This document shows positions 11,915 through 25,642 of a DNA stretch of 64,000 nucleotides, piece after piece. A program made the position numbers and the translations under genes. A model generated the notes under the pieces. That model had not been told where the DNA came from and did not search any database. It saw only the letters and a program-made list of their open reading frames with translations. The stretch is from NCBI GenBank assembly GCA_964057225.1, contig CAXKVF010000081.1, forward strand, positions 310,001-374,000, read 5' to 3'. Within the stretch, counting starts at the first letter, position 1, and each line of letters opens with the position of its first letter. Source of the stretch: Auanema rhodensis (taxonomy: Eukaryota > Nematoda > Chromadorea > Rhabditida > Rhabditidae).

Positions 11915-12970
11915 TTGAAAACCGCATCTCTTTATCTTTCACGTGAAGCGAGTTACAAACCAAGTGCACATCACGTGTACATTTAATTAGCATAAATTAA
12001 AGTTCACGTAAATTTCAAAGTCATGGTTACCATGAACCAATATCAATGAAAATTTGTTTTTAGGCTAATATGGACATGGGGAATCAAATTTTGAAAACCG
12101 CATCTCTTTATCTTTCACGTGAAGCGAGTTACATAACAAGTGCACATCACGTGTACATTTAATTAGCATAAATTAAAGTTCACGTAAATTTCAAAGTCAT
12201 GGTCACCATGCACCAATATCCATAAAAAATTGTTTTTAGACTAATATGGACATGGGGAATCTAATTTTGAAAACCGCATCTCTTTATCTTTCACGTGAAG
12301 CGAGTTACATACCAAGTGCACATCACGTGTACATTTAATTAGCATAAATTAAAGTTCACGTAAATTTCAAAGTCATGGTTACCATGCACCAATATCAATA
12401 AAAATTTGTTTTTAGACTAATATGGACATGGGGAATCTTATTTTGAAAACCGCATCTCTTTATCTTTCACGTGAAGCGAGTTACATACCAAGTGCACATC
12501 ACGTGTACATTTAATTAGCATAAATTAAAGTTCACGTAAATTTCAAAGTCATGGTTACCATGCACCAATATCAATAAAAATTTGTTTTTAGACTAATATG
12601 GACATGGGAAATCTAATTTTGAAAACCGCATCTCTTTATCTTTCACGTGAAGCGAGTTACATACCAAGTGCACATCACGTGTACATTTAATTAGCATAAA
12701 TTAAAGTTCACGTAAATTTCAAAGTCATGGTTACCATGCACCAATATCAATAAAAATTTGTTTTTAGACTATTATGGAGATGAGGAATCTAATTTTGAAA
12801 ACCGCATCTCTTTATCTTTCACGTGAAGCGAGTTACATACCAAGTGCACATCACGTGTACATTTAATTAGCATAAATTAAAGTTCACGTAAATTTCAAAG
12901 TCATGGTTACCATGAACCAATATCAATGAAAATTTGTTTTTAGACTAATATGGACATGAAGAATCTAATT
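11915..12970 (+). repeat. 14-mer HOR, second copy
   Basis: Same ordered rare variants as 9452-10859: taggct (about 12061), ggtcacc (12201), ctta, gggaaat, actatt (12768) and catgaagaatc (about 12955). The first monomer carries a private change (acaaaccaag, about 11955). The offset is 14 monomers minus one base, matching the 1-bp loss at 11701. Confidence 0.85.
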
Positions 12971-13146
12971 TTGAAAACCGCATCTCTTTATCTTTCACGT
13001 GAAGCGAGTTACATACCAAGTGCACATCACGTGTACATTTAATTAGCATAAATTAAAGTTCACGTAAACTTCAAAGTCATGGTTACCATGCACCAATATC
13101 AATAAAAATTTGTTTTTAGACTAATATGGACATGGGGAATCTTATT

Positions 13147-14906
13147 TTGAAAACCGCATCTCTTTATCTTTCACGTGAAGCGAGTTACATACCAAGTGCA
13201 CATCACGTGTACATTTAATTAGCATAAATTAAAGTTCACGTAAATTTCAAAGTCATGGTTACCATGCACCAATATCATAAAAAAATTGTTTTTAGACTAA
13301 TATGGACATGGGGAATCTAATTTTGAAAACCGCATCTCTTTATCTTTCACGTGAAGCGAGTTACATACCAAGTGCACATCACGTGTACATTTAATTAGCA
13401 TAAATTAAAGTTCACGTAAATTTCAAAGTCATGGTTACCATGCACCAATATCAATAAAAATTTGTTTTTAGACTAATATGGACATGGGGAATCTTATTTT
13501 GAAAACCGCATATCTTTATCTTTCACGTGAAGCGAGTTACATACCAAGTGCACATCACGTGTACATTTAATTAGCATAAATTAAAGTTCACGTAAACTTC
13601 AAAGTCATGGTTACCATGCACCAATATCAATAAAAATTTGTTTTTAGACTAATATGGACATGGGGAATCTTATTTTGAAAACCGCATCTCTTTATCTTTC
13701 ACGTGAAGCGAGTTACATACCAAGTGCACATCACGTGTACATTTAATTAGCATAAATTAAAGTTCACGTAAATTTCAAAGTCATGGTTACCATGCACCAA
13801 TATCAATACAAATTTGTTTTTAGACTAATATGGACATGGGGAATCTAATTTTGAAAACCGCATCTCTTTATCTTTCACGTGAAGCGAGTTACATACCAAG
13901 TGCACATCACGTGTACATTTAATTAGCATAAATTAAAGTTCACGTAAATTTCAAAGTCATGGTTACCATGCACCAATATCAATAAAAATTTGTTTTTAGA
14001 CTAATATGGACATGACGAATCTAATTTTGAAAACCGCATCTCTTTATCTTTCACGTGAAGCGAGTTACATACCAAGTGCACATCACGTGTACATTTAATA
14101 AGCATAAATTAAAGTTCACGTAAATTTCAAAGTCATGGTTACCATGCACCAATATCAATAAAAATTTGTTTTTAGACTAATATGGACATGGGGAATCTAA
14201 TTTTGAAAACCGCATCTCTTTATCTTTCACGTGAAGCGAGTTACATACCAAGTGCACATCACGTGTACATTTAATTAGCATAAATTAAAGTTCACGTAAA
14301 TTTCAAAGTCATGGTTACCATGCACCAATATCATAAAAAAATTGTTTTTAGACTAATATGGACATGGGGAATCTAATTTTGAAAACCGCATCTCTTTATC
14401 TTTCACGTGAAGCGAGTTACATACCAAGTGCACATCACGTGTACATTTAATTAGCATAAATTAAAGTTCACGTAAATTTCAAAGTCATGGTTACCATGCA
14501 CCAATATCAATAAAAATTTGTTTTTAGACTAATATGGACATGGGGAATCTTATTTTGAAAACCGCATATCTTTATCTTTCACGTGAAGCGAGTTACATAC
14601 CAAGTGCACATCACGTGTACATTTAATTAGCATAAATTAAAGTTCACGTAAACTTCAAAGTCATGGTTACCATGCACCAATATCAATAAAAATTTGTTTT
14701 TAGACTAATATGGACATGGGGAATCTTATTTTGAAAACCGCATCTCTTTATCTTTCACGTGAAGCGAGTTACATACCAAGTGCACATCACGTGTACATTT
14801 AATTAGCATAAATTAAAGTTCACGTAAATTTCAAAGTCATGGTTACCATGCACCAATATCAATACAAATTTGTTTTTAGACTAATATGGACATGGGGAAT
14901 CTAATT
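13147..14906 (+). repeat. Four-monomer block repeated at 6-monomer spacing
   Basis: Blocks 13147-13850 and 14203-14906 both run: tatcataaaaaaattg monomer; ctta monomer; catatcttta head with aaacttc and ctta; aatacaaattt monomer. Spacing is 1056 bp (6 monomers). The two monomers between the blocks (catgacgaatc at about 14013, aataagc at about 14099) are not repeated after the second block. Parts of this series recur near 4.6-5.2 kb and 18.2-18.6 kb. Confidence 0.83.
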
Positions 14907-15962
14907 TTGAAAACCGCATCTCTTTATCTTTCACGTGAAGCGAGTTACATACCAAGTGCACATCACGTGTACATTTAATTAGCATAAATTAAAGTTCACG
15001 TAAATTTCAAAGTCATGGTTACCATGCACCAATATCAATAAAAATTTGTTTTTAGACTAATATGGACATGGGGAATCTAATTTTGAAAACCGCATCTCTT
15101 TATCTTTCACGTGAAGCGAGTTACATACCAAGTGCACATCACGTGTACATTTAATTAGCATAAATTAAAGTTCACGTAAATTTCAAAGTCATGGTTACCA
15201 TGAACCAATATCAATAAAAATTTGTTTTTAGACTAATATGGACATGGGGAATCAAATTTTGAAAACCGCATCTCTTTATCTTTCACGTGAAGCGAGTTAC
15301 ATACCAAGTGCACATCACGTGTACATTTAATTAGCATAAATTAAAGTTCACGTAAATTTCAAAGTCATGGTTACCATGCACCAATATCAATAAAAAATTG
15401 TTTTTAGACTAATATGGACATGGGGAATCTAATTTTGAAAACCGCATCTCTTTATCTTTCACGTGAAGCGAGTTACATACCAAGTGCACATCACGTGTAC
15501 ATTTAATTAGCATAAATTAAAGTTCACGTAAATTTCAAAGTCATGGTTACCATGAACCAATATCAATGAAAATTTGTTTTTAGGCTAATATGGACATGGG
15601 GAATCAAATTTTGAAAACCGCATCTCTTTATCTTTCACGTGAAGCGAGTTACATAACAAGTGCACATCACGTGTACATTTAATTAGCATAAATTAAAGTT
15701 CACGTAAATTTCAAAGTCATGGTTACCATGCACCAATATCAATAAAAATTTGTTTTTAGACTAATATGGAGATGAGGAATCTAATTTTGAAAACCGCATC
15801 TCTTTATCTTTCACGTGAAGCGAGTTACATACCAAGTGCACATCACGTGTACATTTAATTAGCATAAATTAAAGTTCACGTAAATTTCAAAGTCATGGTT
15901 ACCATGCACCAATATCAATAAAAATTTGTTTTTAGACTAATATGGACATGGGGAATCTAATT

Positions 15963-18074
15963 TTGAAAACCGCATCTCTTTATCTTTTACGTGAAGCGAG
16001 TTACATACCAAGTGCACATCACGTGTACATTTAATTAGCATAAATTAAAGTTCACGTAAACTTCAAAGTCATGGTTACCATGCACCAATATCAATAAAAA
16101 TTTGTTTTTAGACTAATATGGACATGGGGAATCTTATTTTGAAAACCGCATCTCTTTATCTTTCACGTGAAGCGAGTTACATACCAAGTGCACATCACGT
16201 GTACATTTAATTAGCATAAATTAAAGTTCACGTAAATTTCAAAGTCATGGTTACCATGCACCAATATCATAAAAAAATTGTTTTTAGACTAATATGGACA
16301 TGGGGAATCTAATTTTGAAAACCGCATCTCTTTATCTTTCACGTGAAGCGAGTTACATACCAAGTGCACATCACGTGTACATTTAATTAGCATAAATTAA
16401 AGTTCACGTAAACTTCAAAGTCATGGTTACCATGCACCAATATCAATAAAAATTTGTTTTTAGACTAATATGGACATGGGGAATCTAATTTTGAAAACCG
16501 CATCTCTTTATCTTTCACGTGAAGCGAGTTACATACCAAGTGCACATCACGTGTACATTTAATTAGCATAAATTAAAGTTCACGTAAATTTCAAAGTCAT
16601 GGTTACCAAGCACCAATATCAATAAAAATTTGTTTTTAGACTAATATGGACATGACGAATCTAATTTTGAAAACCGCATCTCTTTATCTTTCACGTGAAG
16701 CGAGTTACATACCAAGTGCACATCACGTGTACATTTAATTAGCATAAATTAAAGTTCACGTAAATTTCAAAGTCATGGTTACCATGCACCAATATCAATA
16801 AATATTTGTTTTTAGACTAATATGGACATGGGGAATCTAATTTTGAAAACCGCATCTCTTTATCTTTCACGTGAAGCAAGTTACATACCAAGTGCACATC
16901 ACGTGTACATTTAATTAGCATAAATTAAAGTTCACGTAAATTTCAAAGTCATGGTTACCATGAACCAATATCAATAAAAATTTGTTTTTAGACTAATATG
17001 GACATGGGGAATCTAATTTTGAAAACCGCATCTCTTTATCTTTCACGTGAAGCGAGTTACATACCAAGTGCACATCACGTGTACATTTAATAAGCATAAA
17101 TTAAAGTTCACGTAAATTTCAAAGTCATGGTTACCATGAACCAATATCAATGAAAATTTGTTTTTAGACTAATATGGACATGGGGAATCTAATTTTGAAA
17201 ACCGCATCTCTTTATCTTTCACGTGAAGCGAGTTACATACCAAGTGCACATCACGTGTACATTTAATTAGCATAAATTAAAGTTCACGTAAATTTCAAAG
17301 TCATGGTTACCATGCACCAATATCAATAAAAAATTGTTTTTAGACTAATATGGACATGGGGAATCTAATTTTGAAAACCGCATCTCTTTATCTTTCACGT
17401 GAAGCGAGTTACATACCAAGTGCACATCACGTGTACATTTAATTAGCATAAATTAAAGTTCACGTTAATTTCAAAGTCATGGTTACCATGCACCAATATC
17501 AATAAAAATTTGTTTTTAGACTAATATGGACATGGGGAATCTTATTTTGAAAACCGCATCTCTTTATCTTTCACGTGAAGCGAGTTACATACCAAGTGCA
17601 CATCACGTGTACATTTAATTAGCATAAATTAAAGTTCACGTAAATTTCAAAGTCATGGTTACCATGCACCAATATCAATAAAAATTTGTTTTTAGACTAA
17701 TATGTACATGGGGAATCTTATTTTGAAAACCGCATCTCTTTATCTTTCACGTGAAGCGAGTTACATACCAAGTGCACATCACGTGTACATTTAATTAGCA
17801 TAAATTAAAGTTCACGTAAATTTCAAAGTCATGGTTACCATGCACCAATATCAATAAAAATTTGTTTTTAGACTAATATGGACATGAGGAATCTAATTTT
17901 GAAAACCGCATCTCTTTATCTTTCACGTGAAGCGAGTTACATACCAAGTGCACATCACGTGTACATTTAATTAGCATAAATTAAAGTTCACGTAAATTTC
18001 AAAGTCATGGTTACCATGCACCAATATCAATAAAAATTTGTTTTTAGACTAATATGGACATGGGGAATCCAATT
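15963..18074 (+). repeat. 18-mer HOR, first copy (12 monomers matched)
   Basis: Begins with a head carrying tatcttttacg (15981) and includes accaagcacc (16607), catgacgaatc, aataaatatttg, gcaagttac (about 16877), tatgtacatgg with ctta (about 17702), and ends before the gaatccaa tail at 18066. All of these recur exactly 3168 bp (18 monomers) downstream. Confidence 0.85.
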
Positions 18075-19130
18075 TTGAAAACCGCATCTCTTTATCTTTC
18101 ACGTGAAGCGAGTTACATACCAAGTGCACATCACGTGTACATTTAATTAGCATAAATTAAAGTTCACGTAAATTTCAAAGTCATGGTTACCATGCACCAA
18201 TATCAATAAAAATTTGTTTTTAGACTAATATGGACATGGGGAATCTTATTTTGAAAACCGCATATCTTTATCTTTCACGTGAAGCGAGTTACATACCAAG
18301 TGCACATCACGTGTACATTTAATTAGCATAAATTAAAGTTCACGTAAACTTCAAAGTCATGGTTACCATGCACCAATATCAATAAAAATTTGATTTTAGA
18401 CTAATATGGACATGGGGAATCTTATTTTGAAAACCGCATCTCTTTATCTTTCACGTGAAGCGAGTTACATACCAAGTGCACATCACGTGTACATTTAATT
18501 AGCATAAATTAAAGTTCACGTAAATTTCAAAGTCATGGTTACCATGCACCAATATCAATACAAATTTGTTTTTAGACTAATATGGACATGGGGAATCTAA
18601 TTTTGAAAACCGCATCTCTTTATCTTTCACGTGAAGCGAGTTACATACCAAGTGCACATCACGTGTAAATTTAATTAGCATAAATTAAAGTTCACGTAAA
18701 CTTCAAAGTCATGGTTACCATGCACCAATATCAATAAAAATTTGTTTTTAGACTAATATGGACATGGGGAATCTTATTTTGAAAACCGCATCTCTTTATC
18801 TTTCACGTGAAGCGAGTTACATACCAAGTGCACATCACGTGTACATTTAATTAGCATAAATTAAAGTTCACGTAAATTTCAAAGTCATGGTTACCATGCA
18901 CCAATATCAATACAAATTTGTTTTTAGACTAATATGGACATGGGGAATCTAATTTTGAAAACCGCATCTCTTTATCTTTCACGTGAAGCGAGTTACATAC
19001 CAAGTGCACATCACGTGTACATTTAATTAGCATAAATTAAAGTTCACGTAAATTTCAAAGTCATGGTTACCATGCACCAATATCAATAAAAATTTGTTTT
19101 TAGACTAATATGGACATGGGGAATCTAATT

Positions 19131-21242
19131 TTGAAAACCGCATCTCTTTATCTTTTACGTGAAGCGAGTTACATACCAAGTGCACATCACGTGTACATTT
19201 AATTAGCATAAATTAAAGTTCACGTAAACTTCAAAGTCATGGTTACCATGCACCAATATCAATAAAAATTTGTTTTTAGACTAATATGGACATGGGGAAT
19301 CTTATTTTGAAAACCGCATCTCTTTATCTTTCACGTGAAGCGAGTTACATACCAAGTGCACATCACGTGTACATTTAATTAGCATAAATTAAAGTTCACG
19401 TAAATTTCAAAGTCATGGTTACCATGCACCAATATCATAAAAAAATTGTTTTTAGACTAATATGGACATGGGGAATCTAATTTTGAAAACCGCATCTCTT
19501 TATCTTTCACGTGAAGCGAGTTACATACCAAGTGCACATCACGTGTACATTTAATTAGCATAAATTAAAGTTCACGTAAACTTCAAAGTCATGGTTACCA
19601 TGCACCAATATCAATAAAAATTTGTTTTTAGACTAATATGGACATGGGGAATCTAATTTTGAAAACCGCATCTCTTTATCTTTCACGTGAAGCGAGTTAC
19701 ATACCAAGTGCACATCACGTGTACATTTAATTAGCATAAATTAAAGTTCACGTAAATTTCAAAGTCATGGTTACCAAGCACCAATATCAATAAAAATTTG
19801 TTTTTAGACTAATATGGACATGACGAATCTAATTTTGAAAACCGCATCTCTTTATCTTTCACGTGAAGCGAGTTACATACCAAGTGCACATCACGTGTAC
19901 ATTTAATTAGCATAAATTAAAGTTCACGTAAATTTCAAAGTCATGGTTACCATGCACCAATATCAATAAATATTTGTTTTTAGACTAATATGGACATGGG
20001 GAATCTAATTTTGAAAACCGCATCTCTTTATCTTTCACGTGAAGCAAGTTACATACCAAGTGCACATCACGTGTACATTTAATTAGCATAAATTAAAGTT
20101 CACGTAAATTTCAAAGTCATGGTTACCATGAACCAATATCAATAAAAATTTGTTTTTAGACTAATATGGACATGGGGAATCTAATTTTGAAAATCGCATC
20201 TCTTTATCTTTCACGTGAAGCGAGTTACATACCAAGTGCACATCACGTGTACATTTAATTAGCATAAATTAAAGTTCACGTAAATTTCAAAGACATGGTT
20301 ACCATGAACCAATATCAATGAAAATTTGTTTTTAGACTAATATGGACATGGGGAATCTAATTTTGAAAACCGCATCTCTTTATCTTTCACGTGAAGCGAG
20401 TTACATACCAAGTGCACATCACGTGTACATTTAATTAGCATAAATTAAAGTTCACGTAAATTTCAAAGTCATGGTTACCATGCACCAATATCAATAAAAA
20501 ATTGTTTTTAGACTAATATGGACATGGGGAATCTAATTTTGAAAACCGCATCTCTTTATCTTTCACGTGAAGCGAGTTACATACCAAGTGCACATCACGT
20601 GTACATTTAATTAGCATAAATTAAAGTTCACGTTAATTTCAAAGTCATGGTTACCATGCACCAATATCAATAAAAATTTGTTTTTAGACTAATATGGACA
20701 TGGGGAATCTTATTTTGAAAACCGCATCTCTTTATCTTTCACGTGAAGCGAGTTACATACCAAGTGCACATCACGTGTACATTTAATTAGCATAAATTAA
20801 AGTTCACGTAAATTTCAAAGTCATGGTTACCATGCACCAATATCAATAAAAATTTGTTTTTAGACTAATATGTACATGGGGAATCTTGTTTTGAAAACCG
20901 CATCTCTTTATCTTTCACGTGAAGCGAGTTACATACCAAGTGCACATCACGTGTACATTTAATTAGCATAAATTAAAGTTCACGTAAATTTCAAAGTCAT
21001 GGTTACCATGCACCAATATCAATAAAAATTTGTTTTTAGACTAATATGGACATGAGGAATCTAATTTTGAAAACCGCATCTCTTTATCTTTCACGTGAAG
21101 CGAGTTACATACCAAGTGCACATCACGTGTACATTTAATTAGCATAAATTAAAGTTCACGTAAATTTCAAAGTCATGGTTACCATGCACCAATATCAATA
21201 AAAATTTGTTTTTAGACTAATATGGACATGGGGAATCCAATT
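19131..21242 (+). repeat. 18-mer HOR, second copy
   Basis: Ordered variants match 15963-18074 at a 3168-bp offset. Differences since duplication: aaaatcgcatc (about 20193), one monomer with aaagacatgg instead of aataagc (about 20291), and ttgttttgaaaac (about 20886). This gives a handle on the relative age of the duplication. The six monomers between the copies (18.1-19.1 kb) resemble the 13-15 kb block instead. Confidence 0.85.
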
Positions 21243-21946
21243 TTGAAAACCGCATCTCTTTATCTTTCACGTGAAGCGAGTTACATACCAAGTGCACATC
21301 ACGTGTACATTTAATTAGCATAAATTAAAGTTCACGTAAATTTCAAAGTCATGGTTACCATAAACCAATATCAATAAAAATTTGTTTTTAGACTAATATG
21401 GACATGGGGAATCTAATTTTAAAAACCGCATCTCTTTATCTTTCACGTGAAGCGAGTTACATACCAAGTGCACATCACGTGTACATTTAATAAGCATAAA
21501 TTAAAGTTCACGTAAATTTCAAAGTCATGGTTACCATGCACCAATATCAATAAAAATTTGTTTTTAGACTAATATGGACATGGGGAATCTAATTTTGAAA
21601 ACCGCATCTCTTTATCTTTCACGTGAAGCGAGTTACATACCAAGTGCACATCACGTGTACATTTAATTAGCATAAATTAAAGTTCACGTAAATTTCAAAG
21701 TCATGGTTACCATGAACCAATATCAATAAAAATTTGTTTTTAGACTAATATGAACATGGGGAATCTAATTCTGAAAACCGCATCTCTTTATCTTTCACGT
21801 GAAGCGAGTTACATACCAAGTGCACATCACGTGTACATTTAATTAGCATAAATTAAAGTTCACGTAAATTTCAAAGTCATGGTTACCATGCACCAATATC
21901 AATAAAAATTTGTTTTTAGACTAATATGGACATGGGGAATCTAATT

Positions 21947-22826
21947 TTGAAAACCGCATCTCTTTATCTTTCACGTGAAGCGAGTTACATACCAAGTGCA
22001 CATCACGTGTACATTTAATTAGCATAAATTAAAGTTCACGTAAATTTCAAAGTCATGGTTACCATGAACCAATATCAATAAAAATTTGTTTTTAGACTAA
22101 TATGGACATGGGGAATCTAATTTTGAAAACCGCATCTCTTTATCTTTCACGTGAAGCGAGTTACATACCAAGTGCACATCACGTGTACATTCAATTAGCA
22201 TAAATTAAAGTTCACGTAAAATTCAAAGTCATGGTTACCATGCACCAATATCAATAAAAATTTGTTTTTAGACTAATATGGACATGGGGAATCTAATTTT
22301 GAAAACCGCATCTCTTTATCTTTCACGTGAAGCGAGTTACATACCAAGTGCACATCACGTGTACATTTAATTAGCATAAATTAAAGTTCACGTGAATTTC
22401 AAAGTCATGGTTACCATGCACCAACATCAATAAAAATTTGTTTTTAGACTAATATGGACATGGGGAATCTAATTTTGAAAACCGCATCTCTTTATCTTTC
22501 ACGTGAAGCGAGTTACATACCAAGTGCACATCACGTGTACATTTAATTAGCATAAATTAAAGTTCACGTAAATTTCAAAGTCATGGTTACCATGAACCAA
22601 TATCAATGAAAATTTGTTTTTAGACTAATATGGACATGGGGAATCTAATTTTGAAAACCGCATCTCTTTATCTTTCACGTGAAGCGAGTTACATACCAAG
22701 TGCACATCACGTGTACATTTAATTAGCATAAATTAAAGTTCACGTAAATTTCAAAGTCATGGTTACCATAAACCAATATCAATAAAAATTTGTTTTTAGA
22801 CTAATATGGACATGGGGAATCTAATT
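21947..22826 (+). repeat. 16-mer HOR, first copy (5 monomers matched)
   Basis: Series with acattcaattagc (22191), cgtaaaattc, caacatcaat (22425), an aatga/ctaa monomer and an accataaacc monomer whose following anchor reads ttaaaaacc. The same series is found 2816 bp downstream. A cgtgaatt change (about 22393) is private to this copy. Confidence 0.82.
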
Positions 22827-24762
22827 TTAAAAACCGCATCTCTTTATCTTTCACGTGAAGCGAGTTACATACCAAGTGCACATCACGTGTACATTTAATA
22901 AGCATAAATTAAAGTTCACGTAAATTTCAAAGTCATGGTTACCATGCACCAATATCAATAAAAATTTGTTTTTAGACTAATATGGACATGGGGAATCTAA
23001 TTTTGAAAACCGCATCTCTTTATCTTTCACGTGAAGCGAGTTACATACCAAGCGCACATCACGTGTACATTTAATTAGCATAAATTAAAGTTCACGTAAA
23101 TTTCAAAGTCATGGTTACCATGCACCAATATCAATAAAAATTTGTTTTTAGACTAATATGGACATGGGGAATCTAATTTTGAAAACCGCATCTCTTTATC
23201 TTTCACGTGAAGCGAGTTACATACCAAGTGCACATCACGTGTACATTTAATTAGCATAAATTAAAGTTCACGTAAATTTCAAAGTCATGGTTACCATGCA
23301 CCAATATCAATAAAAATTTGTTTTTAGACTAATATGAACATGGGGAATCTAATTCTGAAAACCGCATCTCTTTATCTTTCACGTGAAGCGAGTTACATAC
23401 CAAGTGCACATCACGTGTACATTTAATTAGCATAAATTAAAGTTCACGTAAATTTCAAAGTCATGGTTACCATAAACCAATATCAATAAAAATTTGTTTT
23501 TAGACTAATATGGACATGGGGAATCTAATTTTAAAAACCGCATCTCTTTATCTTTCACGTGAAGCGAGTTACATACCAAGTGCACATCACGTGTACATTT
23601 AATAAGCATAAATTAAAGTTCACGTAAATTTCAAAGTCATGGTTACCATGCACCAATATCAATAAAAATTTGTTTTTAGACTAATATGGACATGGGGAAT
23701 CTAATTTTGAAAACCGCATCTCTTTATCTTTCACGTGAAGCGAGTTACATACCAAGCGCACATCACGTGTACATTTAATTAGCATAAATTAAAGTTCACG
23801 TAAATTTCAAAGTCATGGTTACCATGCACCAATATCAATAAAAATTTGTTTTTAGACTAATATGGACATGGGGAATCTAATTTTGAAAACCGCATCTCTT
23901 TATCTTTCACGTGAAGCGAGTTACATACCAAGTGCACATCACGTGTACATTTAATTAGCATAAATTAAAGTTCACGTAAATTTCAAAGTCATGGTTACCA
24001 TGCACCAATATCAATAAAAATTTGTTTTTAGACTAATATGAACATGGGGAATCTAATTCTGAAAACCGCATCTCTTTATCTTTCACGTGAAGCGAGTTAC
24101 ATACCAAGTGCACATCACGTGTACATTTAATTAGCATAAATTAAAGTTCACGTAAATTTCAAAGTCATGGTTACCATAAACCAATATCAATAAAAATTTG
24201 TTTTTAGACTAATATGGACATGGGGAATCTAATTTTAAAAACCGCATCTCTTTATCTTTCACGTGAAGCGAGTTACATACCAAGTGCACATCACGTGTAC
24301 ATTTAATAAGCATAAATTAAAGTTCACGTAAATTTCAAAGTCATGGTTACCATGCACCAATATCAATAAAAATTTGTTTTTAGACTAATATGGACATGGG
24401 GAATCTAATTTTGAAAACCTCATCTCTTTATCTTTCACGTGAAGCGAGTTACATACCAAGTGCACATCACGTGTACATTTAATTAGCATAAATTAAAGTT
24501 CACGTAAATTTCAAAGTCATGGTTACCATAAACCAATATCAATAAAAATTTGTTTTTAGACTAATATGGACATGGGGAATCTAATTTTAAAAACCGCATC
24601 TCTTTATCTTTCACGTGAAGCGAGTTACATACCAAGTGCACATCACGTGTACATTTAATAAGCATAAATTAAAGTTCACGTAAATTTCAAAGTCATGGTT
24701 ACCATGCACCAATATCAATAAAAATTTGTTTTTAGACTAATATGAACATGGGGAATCTAATT
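22651..24762 (+). repeat. 4-mer HOR, three 704-bp units
   Basis: Units 22651-23354, 23355-24058 and 24059-24762. The first two have, in order, an accataaacc monomer, a ttaaaaacc/aataagc monomer, an agcgcac monomer, and a tatgaacatgg monomer with an attctg tail. The third replaces the agcgcac step with a cctcatc head and a second accataaacc/aataagc pair, so it contains a 2-mer duplication within the same length. This is the tightest multi-copy HOR in the window. Confidence 0.87.
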
Positions 24763-25642
24763 CTGAAAACCGCATCTCTTTATCTTTCACGTGAAGCGAG
24801 TTACATACCAAGTGCACATCACGTGTACATTTAATTAGCATAAATTAAAGTTCACGTAAATTTCAAAGTCATGGTTACCATGAACCAATATCAATAAAAA
24901 TTTGTTTTTAGACTAATATGGACATGGGGAATCTAATTTTGAAAACCGCATCTCTTTATCTTTCACGTGAAGCGAGTTACATACCAAGTGCACATCACGT
25001 GTACATTCAATTAGCATAAATTAAAGTTCACGTAAAATTCAAAGTCATGGTTACCATGCACCAATATCAATAAAAATTTGTTTTTAGACTAATATGGACA
25101 TGGGGAATCTAATTTTGAAAACCGCATCTCTTTATCTTTCACGTGAAGCGAGTTACATACCAAGTGCACATCACGTGTACATTTAATTAGCATAAATTAA
25201 AGTTCACGTAAATTTCAAAGTCATGGTTACCATGCACCAACATCAATAAAAATTTGTTTTTAGACTAATATGGACATGGGGAATCTAATTTTGAAAACCG
25301 CATCTCTTTATCTTTCACGTGAAGCGAGTTACATACCAAGTGCACATCACGTGTACATTTAATTAGCATAAATTAAAGTTCACGTAAATTTCAAAGTCAT
25401 GGTTACCATGAACCAATATCAATGAAAATTTGTTTTTAGACTAATATGGACATGGGGAATCTAATTTTGAAAACCGCATCTCTTTATCTTTCACGTGAAG
25501 CGAGTTACGTACCAAGTGCACATCACGTGTACATTTAATTAGCATAAATTAAAGTTCACGTAAATTTCAAAGTCATGGTTACCATAAACCAATATCAATA
25601 AAAATTTGTTTTTAGACTAATATGGACATGGGGAATCTAATT
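24763..25642 (+). repeat. 16-mer HOR, second copy
   Basis: Matches 21947-22826 at an offset of 16 monomers (acattcaattagc at 25007, caacatcaat at 25241, accataaacc at about 25584). The private variant is ttacgtaccaag (about 25506). The preceding attctgaaaacc boundary is 17 monomers from its counterpart at 21767, so one monomer was gained or lost between the copies. Confidence 0.82.
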
